The position numbers and the translations under genes are program-made. Below are positions 32,378 through 41,029 of a stretch of 64,000 nt of DNA, in pieces. The notes under the pieces were generated by a model. The model saw only the letters and a list, made by a program, of their open reading frames with translations. It was not told the origin of the DNA and ran no database searches. Location of the stretch: the NCBI RefSeq assembly GCF_021458635.1, contig NZ_JAIRDQ010000004.1, forward strand, positions 186,001 to 250,000. Reading direction: 5' to 3'. The first letter of the stretch is position 1. Each line of letters begins with the position of its first letter. Source of the DNA: Bradyrhizobium monzae (GTDB lineage: Bacteria; Pseudomonadota; Alphaproteobacteria; Rhizobiales; Xanthobacteraceae).

Positions 32378-34195
32378 ATGAAGGCTGAGATGGGGGCTGA
32401 GCAGCCTGAAACGATCGCCGCGATTGTGGCCGCGCATCGCGCGGGCACAATGACGCCGGCGCAGACGGTCGCGCGGACCTATCAGCGTATCCGCGACCAC
32501 AATGATCCCGCCATCTTCATCAGCCTGCGCGATGAGAAGGACGCGATCGCGGAGGCCGAAAAGCTGGCCGCGAAGGATGCCGCCAGCCTGCCGCTCTACG
32601 GCGTGCCGGTCGCGGTGAAGGACAATATCGATGCGCTGGGCTTCCCGACCACGGCAGCCTGCCCGGCCTTCTCCTATACGCCGACGCACGACTCGACCGC
32701 GGTCGAGCGTCTGCGCGCCGCGGGCGCGATCATCATCGGCAAGGCCAATCTGGACCAGTTCGCAACCGGCCTCGTCGGCGTGCGCTCGCCCTATGGCATT
32801 CCCAAAAATTCGATCCGCGAGGATCTCATTCCTGGCGGGTCGAGCTCGGGCTCTGCGGTGGCGGTCGGCGCGGGCCTCGTGCCGCTGTCACTCGGCACTG
32901 ACACGGCCGGCTCAGGCCGCGTGCCGGCGATGCTCAACAACATCGTCGGGCTGAAGCCGAGCCTCGGCATGATCTCGACCGCCGGCATCGTGCCGGCCTG
33001 CCGTACGCTCGACTGCATCTCGGTATTTGCTTTGACGGTCGACGACGCCGCCCTTGCCCTTTCCGTGATGGCGGGGTCGGACCAGGCTGATCCGTTCTCG
33101 CGCGACCGGCCGCCTGGCGCGCTCACGCCCTTCCCGGCAAATCTGCGCCTGGGCGTTCCGCGCAACGGGCAACTGATCTTCTTCGGCGACAAGAAGGCGG
33201 AGGCCGCGTACGGTGAAGCCTTGAAGCGCTGGACCGCACTCGGCGCTGAGCTTATCGAGTTCGACCTCGAGCCGTTCTACGAGACGGCGCGGTTGCTCTA
33301 TGAAGGCCCCTGGGTTGCCGAGCGTTATCTCGTCATCAAGAACCTGCTAGCATCCGCCCCTGATTCCATTCACCCCGTAACGCGGGAGATCACCGCGGCC
33401 GGGGCGCGGCTGACGGCAGCGGAGACTTTCTCAGCGCTCTACCGCCTGCAGGGCCTGCGCAAGATCGCCGAGCGAACGTTTGCGAATATCGACGCTCTGG
33501 TGCTGCCGACGGCGCCGACGACGTACACGACCGCGCAGGTGCTGGCCAATCCGATCGAGCTCAACAGCCGGCTCGGCACCTACACCAATTTTGTGAACCT
33601 GCTCGATCTCTGCGGTCTGGCCGTACCGGCGGCAATGCGCGCGGATGGCCTTCCGTTCGGCATCACGCTGCTCGCCCCCGCCGGCCGCGATGCGATGCTC
33701 GCGAGCATCGGCCGCGTGTTCCATGCCGATACGCAGTTGACGCTTGGTGCGAAGGGCGTGGCGCAGGCACCGCTTCCAGCACTTTCCGCAACCGGCGGCG
33801 ACGAGATCCCGATCGCCGTGGTCGGCGCGCATCTCTCCGGCATGGCGCTGAACGGCGAATTGAAGACGTTGAACGCAAAGCTGATCGAGGCGACCAGGAC
33901 CGCGCCCGACTACAAGCTCTATGCGTTGAAGACCACGCCACCGAAGCCGGGCCTGCTGCGCGTTGAGGCCGGTACGGGCGCGTCGATCGAGCTCGAAATC
34001 TGGTCGCTGTCGTCGTCCGCCTTCGGCAACTTCGTCAACGCGATCCCCGCACCGATGGCGATCGGTACGATCCGCCTGGCCGATGGCCGCAGCTTGAAGG
34101 GATTCCTTGTCGAGCCAGAAGTGCTGGGCGAGGCGCGGGATATCACGGCGTATGGCGGCTGGCGGAAGTTTATGGCGGAAGCCGCGACAACATAG
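32378..34195 (+). CDS. atzF: Allophanate hydrolase
   Basis: 605-aa amidase-signature enzyme converting allophanate to two CO2 and two NH3. The Ser-cisSer-Lys triad is Lys81 (VAVKDN), cis-Ser155 (PGGSSSGS) and nucleophile Ser179 (GTDTAGSGR). The C-terminal domain from about residue 460 (EIPIAVVGAHLSGMALNGEL... to GFLVEPEVLGEARDI) is the extra domain of AtzF and of the urea-amidolyase hydrolase half. It completes breakdown of carboxybiuret-type compounds handled by AtzG/AtzE in the convergent operon. It is transcribed alone, 190 bp after the MarR gene. Confidence 0.93.
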   Translation: MKAEMGAEQPETIAAIVAAHRAGTMTPAQTVARTYQRIRDHNDPAIFISLRDEKDAIAEAEKLAAKDAASLPLYGVPVAVKDNIDALGFPTTAACPAFSYTPTHDSTAVERLRAAGAIIIGKANLDQFATGLVGVRSPYGIPKNSIREDLIPGGSSSGSAVAVGAGLVPLSLGTDTAGSGRVPAMLNNIVGLKPSLGMISTAGIVPACRTLDCISVFALTVDDAALALSVMAGSDQADPFSRDRPPGALTPFPANLRLGVPRNGQLIFFGDKKAEAAYGEALKRWTALGAELIEFDLEPFYETARLLYEGPWVAERYLVIKNLLASAPDSIHPVTREITAAGARLTAAETFSALYRLQGLRKIAERTFANIDALVLPTAPTTYTTAQVLANPIELNSRLGTYTNFVNLLDLCGLAVPAAMRADGLPFGITLLAPAGRDAMLASIGRVFHADTQLTLGAKGVAQAPLPALSATGGDEIPIAVVGAHLSGMALNGELKTLNAKLIEATRTAPDYKLYALKTTPPKPGLLRVEAGTGASIELEIWSLSSSAFGNFVNAIPAPMAIGTIRLADGRSLKGFLVEPEVLGEARDITAYGGWRKFMAEAATT

Positions 34196-34200
34196 GTCTC

Positions 34201-34321
34201 GTAGGGTGGGCAAAGCGGCTTGTCCGCCGTAGCTCGAAGAGCGAGGGCGGAAGCGTGCTCACCACCGCCATCAATCGGGAAAGATCGTGGGCACGGCGCT
34301 TTGCGCCTTTGCCCACCCTAC
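34201..34321. repeat. 121-bp element with 15-bp perfect terminal inverted repeats
   Basis: GTAGGGTGGGCAAAG at the left end and CTTTGCCCACCCTAC at the right end are exact complements and enclose 91 bp with internal symmetry (GCGGCTTGTCCGCC). It fills the gap between convergent atzF and gntR, where it could act as a terminator. It looks like a small non-coding mobile or REP-type element, with no transposase. Confidence 0.8.
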
Positions 34322-34338
34322 GGCACTGAGTGCGCGGC

Positions 34339-35061
34339 CTACACCGACACCGCGTAAATCTCATACTCCCCGCGCACCAGTTCGATATGCGCGCGCATCG
34401 CAGCGGCGGCGCCCTGCTTGTCGCCGCGCATGATGGCGACGACGACGCGGTCGTGCTCCGCTTGCGACTTTGCAAGACGGCCGAGATTGCGGAACTGGGC
34501 ACGGCGGAACGGCTGCACGCGGACCCGCGTCGCCAGCGTGATCTCGGCGATGTAGCCGTTCTGCGAGCCTGCATAAATCGCGTTATGAAAGCGCTCGTTG
34601 ACCTCATGGAAGCGGTCGGGATTGCCGGCGTAGCTGAGAACGCGGAGCTCCTCGTGGATCGCTTCGAGACCATGACGCTCGGCAGCGGACATCCGCTCGG
34701 CCGCGAGGCCGGCGCACAGCGCCTCCAGTTCCGCCATCGCCTCGAACATGCTCGTCAGCCGCTCGAACGAGGGTTGCGCCACAACCGCACCGCGATGGGG
34801 ACGCGCCTCGACCAAGCCACTCGCCACCAGCTGGCGCAGCGCTTCGCGCACCGGCGTGCGCGAGACGCTGAAGCGCCGCGCGATGTCGGTCTCGTCCAGC
34901 GGCGCGCCGGGCGCGAGGGTTCCACGGACGATCTCGTCGGCAAGCTGGAGACGCAACTCCTCGGCGCGCGTGACCTTCTGCACCGATGGCGAGGCACGGT
35001 CGACGCGCGGCACCACCGGCTCGGCCGGCAGTGTTCCGGGCGGAAAATCGTCAAGCGTCAT
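34339..35061 (-). CDS. GntR-family regulator (FadR/FCD subfamily)
   Basis: 240-aa regulator. The N-terminal winged helix is LADEIVRGTLAPGAPLDETDIARRFSVSRTPVREALRQL (residues about 40-80) and the C-terminal all-helical FCD domain contains the metal-binding FHEVNERFHNAIY and the final EHDRVVVAIMRGD. It begins 5 nt after the atzH stop and is the last gene of the transporter-atzGEH operon, so it probably autoregulates the whole unit. A candidate site lies upstream of the operon at 42800-42815. Confidence 0.9.
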   Translation of the reverse strand: MTLDDFPPGTLPAEPVVPRVDRASPSVQKVTRAEELRLQLADEIVRGTLAPGAPLDETDIARRFSVSRTPVREALRQLVASGLVEARPHRGAVVAQPSFERLTSMFEAMAELEALCAGLAAERMSAAERHGLEAIHEELRVLSYAGNPDRFHEVNERFHNAIYAGSQNGYIAEITLATRVRVQPFRRAQFRNLGRLAKSQAEHDRVVVAIMRGDKQGAAAAMRAHIELVRGEYEIYAVSV

Positions 35062-35066
35062 ACGGT

Positions 35067-35459
35067 TCAGGTCTCTTTCGACTCGTCGATGATGCTGACA
35101 TGGGCAGCGACGACGCGCCAGCCCTCCGGGAAGCGAATCCAGGTCTGCATCTGACGGCCGACCCTGCCGGGCGCGGTGTCGCGATAGAACAGGGTGGAGG
35201 CGACGGCCGTATCGCGGCCATAGCTGGTGATCGCCGTCTTGGCCGTGCGGCGATTGAGCCCAACCGGCGAGCGGCCCGCGCGGAAGCCGGAAATCGCCTC
35301 ATAGCCATAGAGGTTCTCGCCGATGCCGTAGCGCAGCGTGCGGGGATCGTTGCGGAACAGCTCGCCGAGCACGGCGACGTCGTTGGTGACGAGCGCCTGC
35401 TCATAGCGCTCGAAGGCGGCTTTGACTTCCGCGATCACGTCGGGGAGATCGATCTCCAT
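35067..35459 (-). CDS. atzH: AtzH/HpxZ-like protein (DUF3225, SnoaL-like fold)
   Basis: 130 aa from ATG 35459 (MEIDLPDVIAEVKAAFERYE). The cone-shaped alpha+beta SnoaL/NTF2-like pattern is visible (RTLRYGIGENLYGYEAISGF; WIRFPEGWRVVAAHVSIIDE). Its ATG is 1 nt from the atzE stop. Homologues stand beside AtzE in the cyanuric acid operon and beside HpxY in oxalurate utilisation. Its biochemical role is uncertain: it may be a small enzyme feeding or proofreading the AtzE substrate. Confidence 0.85.
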   Translation of the reverse strand: MEIDLPDVIAEVKAAFERYEQALVTNDVAVLGELFRNDPRTLRYGIGENLYGYEAISGFRAGRSPVGLNRRTAKTAITSYGRDTAVASTLFYRDTAPGRVGRQMQTWIRFPEGWRVVAAHVSIIDESKET

Positions 35460-35460
35460 C

Positions 35461-36855
35461 TCAGAATCCTTTTGGTGACGGCGCGGCGACCACGCCCATC
35501 TTTTCCAACGCGTGCGCGACGCGCAACGCGATGTCCTCGCGCCAGGGCGCAGCAATGATCTGCACGCCGATCGGTAGCGGCTCGATCGGCACGGGAACTG
35601 CGACGACGGGCAGGCCAATGAACGAGATCGGCTGGGTGTGGATGCCGATATTGGCGCGCACCGGCAGTTCGACGCCGTCGAGATTGAAATTGACCTGGCC
35701 GAGCTTTGGCGCGGTGCAGGGCGTTGCCGGGGCGATCAGCACATCGACCGATTTGAATATCTCGGCGAATTGCGCGCGATACCAGCGGCGGAATTTTTGC
35801 GCGCGGTCGACCAGCGGTGCGGGCACCATGGCGCCAGCAATCAGCCGGTCGCGCACGGCCGGATCGAAATCGTTCGGGCGCTTGCGCAGCCGATCGAGAT
35901 GCAGCGATGCGCCTTCGGTGGTGCTGATGACATAGGCCGCCGCGCGGGCGCGCACGGCTTCGGGCACGTCAACGACCTTCGTCGCCCCGAGCGCCTTGGC
36001 GACGCGGCTGACGGCTTCGACGGCTTCCGGAAACAAATTCTTCTGAAAGTAGCCCCCGGCGATCGCGATCCGCAAATCGGAAGTCGGATTGGCGAGCAGC
36101 GGCAGCGTCGGCTCCAGGCCACGCGTGGTGCAGGCGGCATCGTCAGCATCCGGGCCCTGCATCGCATCGTAGGCGAGCGCGAGATCGGTGACGGAGCGTG
36201 CGAACGGACCGAGATGATCGAGGCTTGCCACGAACGGAAACGAGCGCGCCCGCGAGAGCCGGCCATAGGTCGGCTTCAGGCCAAAAATGCCGCAGAAGGA
36301 GGACGGCACGCGGATCGAGCCATTGGTGTCGGAGCCGAGCGCGATCGGCACCAACGCGCCGCCGACGGCGCTGCCCGAGCCGCCGGAGGAACCACCGGTC
36401 ATCCGCGTGGTGTCATGCGGATTGCGCGAGGGACCGTCATGGACGTTCTCGCCGGTGAAATCGTATGCGTACTCGCCCATGTTGAGCGCGCCGACGAGAA
36501 CGGCGCCGGCCGCTTCCATGCGCTCGATCAGCGTCGCGTCTCGCTTCGAAGGTACGAGGTCGCGGTTGATTTTCGAGCCGGCCCGCGTGGGCAGACCCGC
36601 GACATCGAACAGGTTCTTCACTGCAAAGGGCACGCCGGCGAGCGGGCCGACGGTCTTGCCGGCGGCGATCTGGACATCGACCGCGCGTGCTTTCGCGCGC
36701 GCGCGATCGGCGGTGACGTCGGTGAAGGAATTGAGAACGCCGTCGTGCTGCTTGATACGTGCGAGGGTCGCTTCAGTCACATCGAGCGCGGACATCTTGC
36801 CGCCAGCCACCGCCTTTGCGATGTCCGCAGCATTCATCTCTGGCTTGGTGGTCAT
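35461..36855 (-). CDS. atzE: AtzE-family amidase (1-carboxybiuret hydrolase catalytic subunit)
   Basis: 464 aa from ATG 36855 (MTTKPEMNAADIAKAV). Amidase-signature triad: Lys80 (FAVKNLFD), cis-Ser156 (TGGSSGGS) and nucleophile Ser180 (GSDTNGSIR). In the cyanuric acid pathway AtzE with AtzG deaminates 1-carboxybiuret to 1,3-dicarboxyurea, which decays to allophanate for AtzF. Having AtzG, AtzH and AtzF all nearby supports this over a generic Glu-tRNA amidotransferase or amidase. Oxalurate-type substrates (HpxY) are an alternative. It lies 7 nt after atzG. Confidence 0.9.
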   Translation of the reverse strand: MTTKPEMNAADIAKAVAGGKMSALDVTEATLARIKQHDGVLNSFTDVTADRARAKARAVDVQIAAGKTVGPLAGVPFAVKNLFDVAGLPTRAGSKINRDLVPSKRDATLIERMEAAGAVLVGALNMGEYAYDFTGENVHDGPSRNPHDTTRMTGGSSGGSGSAVGGALVPIALGSDTNGSIRVPSSFCGIFGLKPTYGRLSRARSFPFVASLDHLGPFARSVTDLALAYDAMQGPDADDAACTTRGLEPTLPLLANPTSDLRIAIAGGYFQKNLFPEAVEAVSRVAKALGATKVVDVPEAVRARAAAYVISTTEGASLHLDRLRKRPNDFDPAVRDRLIAGAMVPAPLVDRAQKFRRWYRAQFAEIFKSVDVLIAPATPCTAPKLGQVNFNLDGVELPVRANIGIHTQPISFIGLPVVAVPVPIEPLPIGVQIIAAPWREDIALRVAHALEKMGVVAAPSPKGF

Positions 36856-36862
36856 GGCAGCA

Positions 36863-37042
36863 TCAGGCCGTAAAAATCGGCGCGGGCTCGGTTTCGTCCG
36901 GCAGCGCGAATTCGTCGACCAGGCGGGCAAGCCGCAGCGAGACTTCGAGATTGGCGCGCACCGCGGGCCGCCATGCCTCCTCGACCGGCAGCGCCAGCGC
37001 TTTCGATACGGCGTCGATATAATCGTCCAGCGGCTCGGCCAT
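36863..37042 (-). CDS. atzG: AtzG-like small subunit (DUF4089)
   Basis: 59 aa from ATG 37042 (MAEPLDDYIDAVSKALALPV); GGGAG precedes it. Entirely helical, with the conserved PAVRANLEVSLRLARLVDEF segment. AtzG forms a heterotetramer with AtzE and stabilises its active site, comparable to the GatC-GatA relationship. It is placed 26 nt after the ABC ATPase gene and 7 nt before atzE. A TTG five codons upstream is an unlikely alternative start. Confidence 0.85.
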   Translation of the reverse strand: MAEPLDDYIDAVSKALALPVEEAWRPAVRANLEVSLRLARLVDEFALPDETEPAPIFTA

Positions 37043-37068
37043 CACGCTCCCAAACAATCAGTGCGCTT

Positions 37069-38787
37069 TCAGTGTACCTGCAACGGCGGATGCGGGATCG
37101 CCGTCAGCAGCTCCTTGGTGTAGTCGTCCTGCGGATCGCTCAACACCCTCTCGGAAGAGCCTTCCTCGACGATCCGCCCCGTCCGCATCACAATGACACG
37201 ATCGCACAACAAGCGCACTACATTCAAATCATGCGAGACGAACAGATAGCTCATACCTAGCCGCGCCTTGAGGTCCTGGAGCAGGTTCAGGACGACCGCC
37301 TGCACCGAGACGTCCAGCGCCGCGGTCGGCTCGTCCAGGATGACCAACTTTGGATGCAGGGCGATGGCGCGGGCAATGCCGACGCGGGCCTTCTGGCCGC
37401 CGGAGAGCTGGTGCGGAAAACGATCCAGCAGATTGTGCGGCAGGCCGACCATGGTGGCCAGCTCCTCGCAGCGGGTGCGGAGCGCGTCGCGACGCCTGAT
37501 GTCGCCGAGCTGCAGAAGCGGATCGGCGATGGCGCGGGCGGCGGTGAAGCGCGGGTTGAGGCTGTCGGTGGGATCCTGGAACACCATCTGGATGCGGCTG
37601 CGCTGCGGCAGCCGGGCAAAGGACGCGGGCGCGATGGCGCCGATATCCTCGCCGTCGAACTGGATCAGGCCGGAGGTCTGGTCCAAGAGCCGCATCACCA
37701 TCATCGACGTGGTCGATTTGCCGCAGCCGGATTCGCCGACCAGGCCGACGCTCTCGCCGTGGCCGATCGAGAAGCTGATGCCGTCGACGGCGCGGAACAC
37801 ATCCGGCTCCACGGGTGGCTTGCGGCCGAACAGTTTTCCGAGCGTGGCGGTGGCGCCCTGGCGGGGATATTCCTTGACGAGCTTTTCGATGAGCAGGAGG
37901 GGCTTTTGGCTCTCCGCGCTTGCTGCGGCGGCCGGGGCAGACTCCGCGAGAGCCGCGCCCTCCTCCTCCGGCAACAAATCCCGCAGGCTCACGCCGAGCC
38001 GCGGCGTCGCGCGCATCAGCTTCTTGGTGTAGGGGTGTTGCGGGTTGGCGAAGATATCGGCGGCCTTGGCGGTCTCGACCACGCGGCCCTTTTCCATGAC
38101 CACGACTCGGTCGCAATAGGCGGCCGCCAAGCCGAGATCGTGGGTGATCAGGATGGTCGACATCGCCTTGCGCTTGGTCAGCTCGACGATCAGGTCCATC
38201 ACCGCCTTTTGCGTGGTGACGTCTAACCCGGTCGTCGGCTCGTCCGCGATCAGCAGCTGCGGGTTGCAGGCGAGCGCGAGGGCGATGACGACACGCTGGC
38301 ACATGCCGCCCGAGAGCTCGAACGGATAGGCGTGATAGCGCTCGCGCGGGCGGGCGATCTTGACCTGCTCCAGCGCCTCGATCGCCTTTTCTCCACGATC
38401 CGAAACCATCGCCTGCTGCACATGGGTGCGCAGCACGTCCTCGATCTGGTCGCCCACTTTCCGGATCGGGTTCAGCGCCGCACGCGGGTTCTGAAAAATC
38501 ATCGAGACTTCGCGGCCGCGCAGGTCGCGCATCTGGGCTTCAGACGCAGCCTTGACGTCGATGCCCGAAAACATCACCGAACCCTCGGCGATCTTGCCGG
38601 CGCGATCGAGGATGCGCATCACCGCATAGGATGTCACCGACTTGCCGGAGCCGGACTCGCCGACGATGGCAAGCGTCTCGCCCTTGGCGACGGAGATGTT
38701 GACGTGCTGCACGGCCTTGACGATGCCGCGGCGGGTGGTGAATTCGACGGTGAGATCCTGGACGTCGAGCAGCGGTTGGGCGGTCAC
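37069..38787 (-). CDS. Fused oligopeptide-type ABC transporter ATPase (DppD-DppF in one chain)
   Basis: 572 aa from GTG 38787, which has GGGGGGAGG upstream. Two complete ATPase domains are joined by an Ala/Glu-rich linker (about residues 280-310). Domain 1 has Walker A GESGSGKS, signature LSGGMCQRV and Walker B LLIADEPTTGLDV. Domain 2 has GESGCGKS, LSGGQKARV and LVILDEPTAALDV. Both end with the oligopeptide-family HPYTKKLM/QDDYTKELL tail motif. It energises the DppBC-like permease upstream in the operon and is directly followed by atzG. Confidence 0.93.
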   Translation of the reverse strand: MTAQPLLDVQDLTVEFTTRRGIVKAVQHVNISVAKGETLAIVGESGSGKSVTSYAVMRILDRAGKIAEGSVMFSGIDVKAASEAQMRDLRGREVSMIFQNPRAALNPIRKVGDQIEDVLRTHVQQAMVSDRGEKAIEALEQVKIARPRERYHAYPFELSGGMCQRVVIALALACNPQLLIADEPTTGLDVTTQKAVMDLIVELTKRKAMSTILITHDLGLAAAYCDRVVVMEKGRVVETAKAADIFANPQHPYTKKLMRATPRLGVSLRDLLPEEEGAALAESAPAAAASAESQKPLLLIEKLVKEYPRQGATATLGKLFGRKPPVEPDVFRAVDGISFSIGHGESVGLVGESGCGKSTTSMMVMRLLDQTSGLIQFDGEDIGAIAPASFARLPQRSRIQMVFQDPTDSLNPRFTAARAIADPLLQLGDIRRRDALRTRCEELATMVGLPHNLLDRFPHQLSGGQKARVGIARAIALHPKLVILDEPTAALDVSVQAVVLNLLQDLKARLGMSYLFVSHDLNVVRLLCDRVIVMRTGRIVEEGSSERVLSDPQDDYTKELLTAIPHPPLQVH

Positions 38788-38881
38788 GAGGGCCTCCCCC
38801 CACGCAAAGAAATCGAAAACAACCCCATGCACAGTAGAGCGGCTTTGGAATCGTTGGAGAATTTTCGCGAAAAATAGGCCA

Positions 38882-39781
38882 TCACGTCCTCCGCTGGGGA
38901 TCGACGATGTCGCGCAGGCCGTCGCCGAGGAGGTTGAAGCAGAACACGGCGATCATCAGCGCAAGGCCGGGGAATAGCGCGATCCACCATTCGCCCGAGA
39001 CCATGAAGCCCGCGCCCTCGGCGACCATGATGCCCCATTCGGCGGTCGGCGGGCGGACGCCGAGGCCGATGAAGGACAGGCCCGCGGCATTCAGGATGGC
39101 GTAGCCCATGGTCAGCGACATCTGCACGATCATGATCGGCATGATGTTCGGCAGGATATGCAGCAGCAGGATGCGGAATTCGCCGTTGCCGGAGAGACGC
39201 GCCGCCTGCACGAAGCCGGCATTGCGGCGCACGTTCGCCTCGGCGCGCGCGACGCGGGCATAGAGCGGGAAGTTCACGATGGCGGTCGCCAGAATGATGT
39301 TCTGCACGGTATTGCCGAGCGCGGCGACGATGCCCATCGCCAGCACGAACAGCGGAAAGGCCATGATGGTGTCGGCGATGCGGCCGACGATGCGATCGGT
39401 CCAGCCGCCGAAATAGCCCGCCGCGATGCCGGCGAGACCGCCCATCAGAAACACCAACACGACGGAGGCCACCGCGATGAAGGTATCGAGCCGCGTCGCC
39501 ACCACGACGCGGCTGAAGATGTCGCGGCCCAACTGGTCGGTGCCGAACCAGTGTGCGGCCGAGGGCGGCTTCAATGCCGCAGCGGTGTCGGACGCCAGCG
39601 GATCGTATGGCACCACATAGGGACCGAAGATCGCGGCAAGCAGAATGACAACGAGAAGAGCAAAGGAAAAGCCCGTGACCTTGTTCTCGCCGAGAACGTA
39701 GCGGGTCTGTTCGAGGATCGCGACCAGCCCCGAGGTTCGCGCAGGCCCGGCGGGTTCAACAGCGGGTGCAGCAGAGCTCAT
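38882..39781 (-). CDS. Oligopeptide-type ABC permease, DppC-like
   Basis: 299-aa membrane permease with about six transmembrane helices. It has the DppC N-terminal extension with FALLVVILLAAIFGPYVVPYDP and the EAA-loop region VRAEANVRRNAGFVQAARLSG-like, and ends LLGDGLRDIVDPQRRT, which is diagnostic for the family. It starts 3 nt after dppB. The operon suggests import of a ureido/amide compound later hydrolysed by AtzE rather than peptides. Confidence 0.92.
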   Translation of the reverse strand: MSSAAPAVEPAGPARTSGLVAILEQTRYVLGENKVTGFSFALLVVILLAAIFGPYVVPYDPLASDTAAALKPPSAAHWFGTDQLGRDIFSRVVVATRLDTFIAVASVVLVFLMGGLAGIAAGYFGGWTDRIVGRIADTIMAFPLFVLAMGIVAALGNTVQNIILATAIVNFPLYARVARAEANVRRNAGFVQAARLSGNGEFRILLLHILPNIMPIMIVQMSLTMGYAILNAAGLSFIGLGVRPPTAEWGIMVAEGAGFMVSGEWWIALFPGLALMIAVFCFNLLGDGLRDIVDPQRRT

Positions 39782-39784
39782 GGT

Positions 39785-40798
39785 TTAGCCCTCAAGCCTG
39801 ACGCGAGGATCGATCACGCCATAGAGAATGTCGATCACGAGATTGAGCAGCACATACATCACCGCCATGGTCAGCACGAAACCCTGCACCGGCGCGAAGT
39901 CCGACGAGATCAGCGCTTCCACCGCGTAGGAGCCGATGCCGGGCCAGGCGAACACTTTTTCGACCAGCACATTGGCGCCCAGCAGGAACGAGAACACCAT
40001 GCTGAGCGTGGTGATCACAGGCAGCATGGCGTTGCGGAAGGCGTAGGTGACGATGACGGTCGCCGGCGACAGGCCGCTGGCACGCGCGGTGCGGACGAAT
40101 TCGCTCCCCAGCACCGCCAGCATCGAGGCGCGCGTCATGCGCGCGATCGGCGCCAGTGAGAAGATCGCCAGCGTCGTCGCCGGCAGGATGAGCTGGCTCA
40201 GCGCCGAACGAAACGCCTCGAAATCACGCGCGATCAGCGTGTCGATCAGAAAGAAGCCGGTGACCGCCGGCGGCGCGCTGTAGAACACGTCGAGGCGACC
40301 GAGCGGCGCCGGTGACCAGCCGAGCCGGAAATAGAAGACATAGACCAGCACGAGGCCGGTGAAGAAGACGGGGAGCGAGACGCCCGCTGTTGTCGTGATG
40401 CGACATAGATGGTCAATCCATGACCCCGGCCGCGTCGCCGCCAGCACACCGAGCGGGATGGCGATGGCGATGGAGACGATCAGCCCAAGCAGTGTCAGCT
40501 CGGCGGAAGCCGGAAGGCGGTTGCGAATTTCAGCTGCGACCGGCTGGCCTGTCGTGAGCGAGTTGCCGAAATCGCCGTGCGCGAGATCGTTGGTGTAGCG
40601 GAAGAACTGCTCGATCAGCGGCTTGTCGAGGCCGAGTTTTTTGCGGATCTGTTCGACGGCTTCCTTTGTGGCCGCGGGGCCGGCAAAATAGGCCGCGGGA
40701 TCACCCGGCAATGCGCGCGTGAGCAGGAAGGTGACGATGACGACGCCGATCAGCGAGGGAATCGCAAACATCAGGCGCTTGCCGATCATGGTCAGCAT
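39785..40798 (-). CDS. Oligopeptide-type ABC permease, DppB-like
   Basis: 337-aa membrane permease. The N-terminus MIGKRLMFAIPSLIGVVIVTF and RALPGDPAAYFAG match the DppB family (LPGDP motif), and the EAA loop ends in RTARASGLSPATVIVTYAFRNAMLP. The C-terminus VLLNLVIDILYGVIDPRVRL is typical. It lies 231 bp after the binding-protein gene, with a strong hairpin repeat in between, and 3 nt before dppC. Confidence 0.92.
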   Translation of the reverse strand: MLTMIGKRLMFAIPSLIGVVIVTFLLTRALPGDPAAYFAGPAATKEAVEQIRKKLGLDKPLIEQFFRYTNDLAHGDFGNSLTTGQPVAAEIRNRLPASAELTLLGLIVSIAIAIPLGVLAATRPGSWIDHLCRITTTAGVSLPVFFTGLVLVYVFYFRLGWSPAPLGRLDVFYSAPPAVTGFFLIDTLIARDFEAFRSALSQLILPATTLAIFSLAPIARMTRASMLAVLGSEFVRTARASGLSPATVIVTYAFRNAMLPVITTLSMVFSFLLGANVLVEKVFAWPGIGSYAVEALISSDFAPVQGFVLTMAVMYVLLNLVIDILYGVIDPRVRLEG

Positions 40799-40848
40799 GG
40801 CGGCTTCCTTGTCTTGGACAAAGCTCTCTCGGTACGCGGAGCTGCGTT

Positions 40849-40951
40849 CCCTCCCCCCTTGTGGGGGAGGGCTAGGGAGAGGGGTGGCCGCGGGAGGGGT
40901 CGGAGTTTGTGGCTACCCCTCTCCCCAACCCTCCCCCACAAGGGGGGAGGG
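40849..40951. repeat. Large hairpin-forming repeat between binding-protein and permease genes
   Basis: Two CCCTCCCCC/GGGGGAGGG hairpins (near 40849-40871 and 40929-40951) also pair with each other and with CCTCTCCCC / GGGAGAGG inside, so the 103-bp block can form one long stem. It sits inside an operon, downstream of the binding-protein stop, and may limit read-through into the permease genes or protect the upstream mRNA. Confidence 0.75.
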
Positions 40952-41029
40952 AGCCTGAAGAGCGTGCTCACCTCACTCGACCACGAGACACCGAGAGACG
41001 CGGCCATGTCGCGCGCGCTCAGCATGGCC

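Noticed and set aside
35461..36855. Glu-tRNA(Gln) amidotransferase subunit A (GatA)
   Set aside because: The gene is bracketed by AtzG- and AtzH-like genes with AtzF nearby and lacks gatB/gatC neighbours, so the AtzE assignment explains the context better.
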